From CAYLZW01 sp964388085 (GTDB lineage: Bacteria; Myxococcota; UBA727; CAYLZW01), in assembly GCA_964388085.1 (NCBI GenBank), contig CAYLZW010000373.1:1-5396 (forward strand): a stretch of 5,396 bases of DNA. Reading direction: 5' to 3'. Shown here piece after piece: positions 4,978-5,396 of the stretch (position 1 is its first letter; each line of letters starts with the position of its first letter). The notes beneath the pieces were generated by a model. That model ran no database searches, was not told the origin of the DNA, and saw only the letters and a list, made by a program, of their open reading frames with translations. Both the position numbers and the translations under genes were made by a program.

Positions 4978-5396
4978 TCAGGCCTCCGCGCCCTTCTGCG
5001 TCGCCTCGGCGTGCACCGGCTCGATGGCGATGTCGTCGTTCTCGAGCGTCACCCTCACCGTGTCGCCCTTGCTGAACAACCCGCCGAGCACCGCGCGGGC
5101 GATCTTGTCGGCGACGTTCTTCTGGATGACGCGCTTGAGCGGGCGGGCGCCGTAGACCGGGTCGTAGCCCTTGTCGGCGAGCTTCGCCTTGACGGCGTCG
5201 CTGACCTCGAGGTGAAGCTCCTTCTTGGCCAGTCGCTCGCCGACGTCCGCGAGCTGCAGCTCGACGATGCGCTTGAGCTGCTCGCGCCCGAGGCTGTGGA
5301 ACATGATGATGTCGTCGACGCGGTTCAAGAACTCCGGCCGGAAGTGGTTCTTCAGCTCGCTCATGACCCGCTCCTCGGCCGCCGCCGTGGAGCCCG
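4978..5396 (-). CDS. clpB: ClpB-type AAA+ disaggregase, C-terminal 138 residues (N-terminus beyond window)
   Basis: ClpB is a cytosolic hexameric ATPase that, with the DnaK system, pulls proteins out of aggregates. Only the end of the second AAA+ module and its small D2 domain are visible. Numbering visible residues from the right edge, HFRPEFLNRVDDIIMFHSL (17-35) holds the arginine-finger Arg25. It is followed by GREQLKRIVELQL (36-48), then GYDPVYGARPLKRVIQ (76-91) with the sensor-2 arginine (Arg84). The tail after about residue 118 is short and not conserved. The full family protein has about 850-870 residues, so some 700 lie outside. GYDPVYGARPLKR and the REQL-IV-LQL pattern favour ClpB; ClpC or another Clp/Hsp100 ATPase is the alternative, since the diagnostic middle domain is not in view. 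The stop is TGA at 4980-4978, convergent with the flavin reductase-like gene. Confidence 0.88.
   Translation of the reverse strand, partial: GSTAAAEERVMSELKNHFRPEFLNRVDDIIMFHSLGREQLKRIVELQLADVGERLAKKELHLEVSDAVKAKLADKGYDPVYGARPLKRVIQKNVADKIARAVLGGLFSKGDTVRVTLENDDIAIEPVHAEATQKGAEA

Noticed and set aside
1..5396. CRISPR arrays, insertion sequences, tRNA or rRNA genes, phage attachment sites
   Set aside because: No spaced repeat array, transposase, terminal inverted repeats or structural RNA pattern was found by reading both strands.

Overview
The window is about two-thirds GC or higher, with strong G/C bias at third codon positions. It looks like the chromosome of a Myxococcota (myxobacterial or related deltaproteobacterial) organism. 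The best lineage marker is LexA. Its recognition helix reads STNGVNDHL, as I recall it from myxobacterial LexA, and the DNA upstream carries sites fitting the Myxococcus-type LexA operator (CTRHAMRYBYGTTCAGS, from memory). This assignment is an inference; no rRNA or other taxonomic marker is present.

Layout, left to right. (1) 1-1721, minus strand: the first 573 residues of an FHIPEP-family export-gate protein, most like SctV of non-flagellar type III secretion, cut by the left edge. (2) 1722-1840: a short gap with a possible sctV promoter. (3) 1841-2620, minus strand: lexA, the SOS repressor, with intact cleavage site, catalytic Ser and Lys and an unusually long linker. (4) 2621-2829: a divergent control region with one excellent and two weaker LexA-type sites, plus a perfect 6-bp hairpin in the presumed pyrH leader. 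(5) 2830-3654, plus: pyrH (UMP kinase) with a non-family N-terminal tail. (6) 3732-4289, plus: frr (ribosome recycling factor). (7) 4298-4915, plus: a flavin reductase-like FMN-binding protein, nearly abutting or overlapping frr. (8) 4916-4977: a short convergent gap with an 8-bp tandem repeat and weak hairpins. (9) 4978-5396, minus: the last 138 residues of a ClpB-type AAA+ disaggregase, cut by the right edge.

pyrH-frr is the conserved core of the widespread rpsB-tsf-pyrH-frr translation cluster. Here rpsB and tsf are not upstream; lexA is, in the opposite direction. The usual downstream lipid genes (uppS, cdsA) are replaced by the flavin reductase-like gene. The three plus-strand genes probably form one operon. 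lexA is probably autoregulated and transcribed away from it. sctV follows lexA on the same strand after 119 bp and may have its own promoter or receive readthrough.

I do not see an undescribed system here. The content is mostly housekeeping plus the edge of a type III secretion locus. The points most worth checking are the LexA operator arrangement between lexA and pyrH, the SctV gene next to lexA, and the PyrH N-terminal extension.
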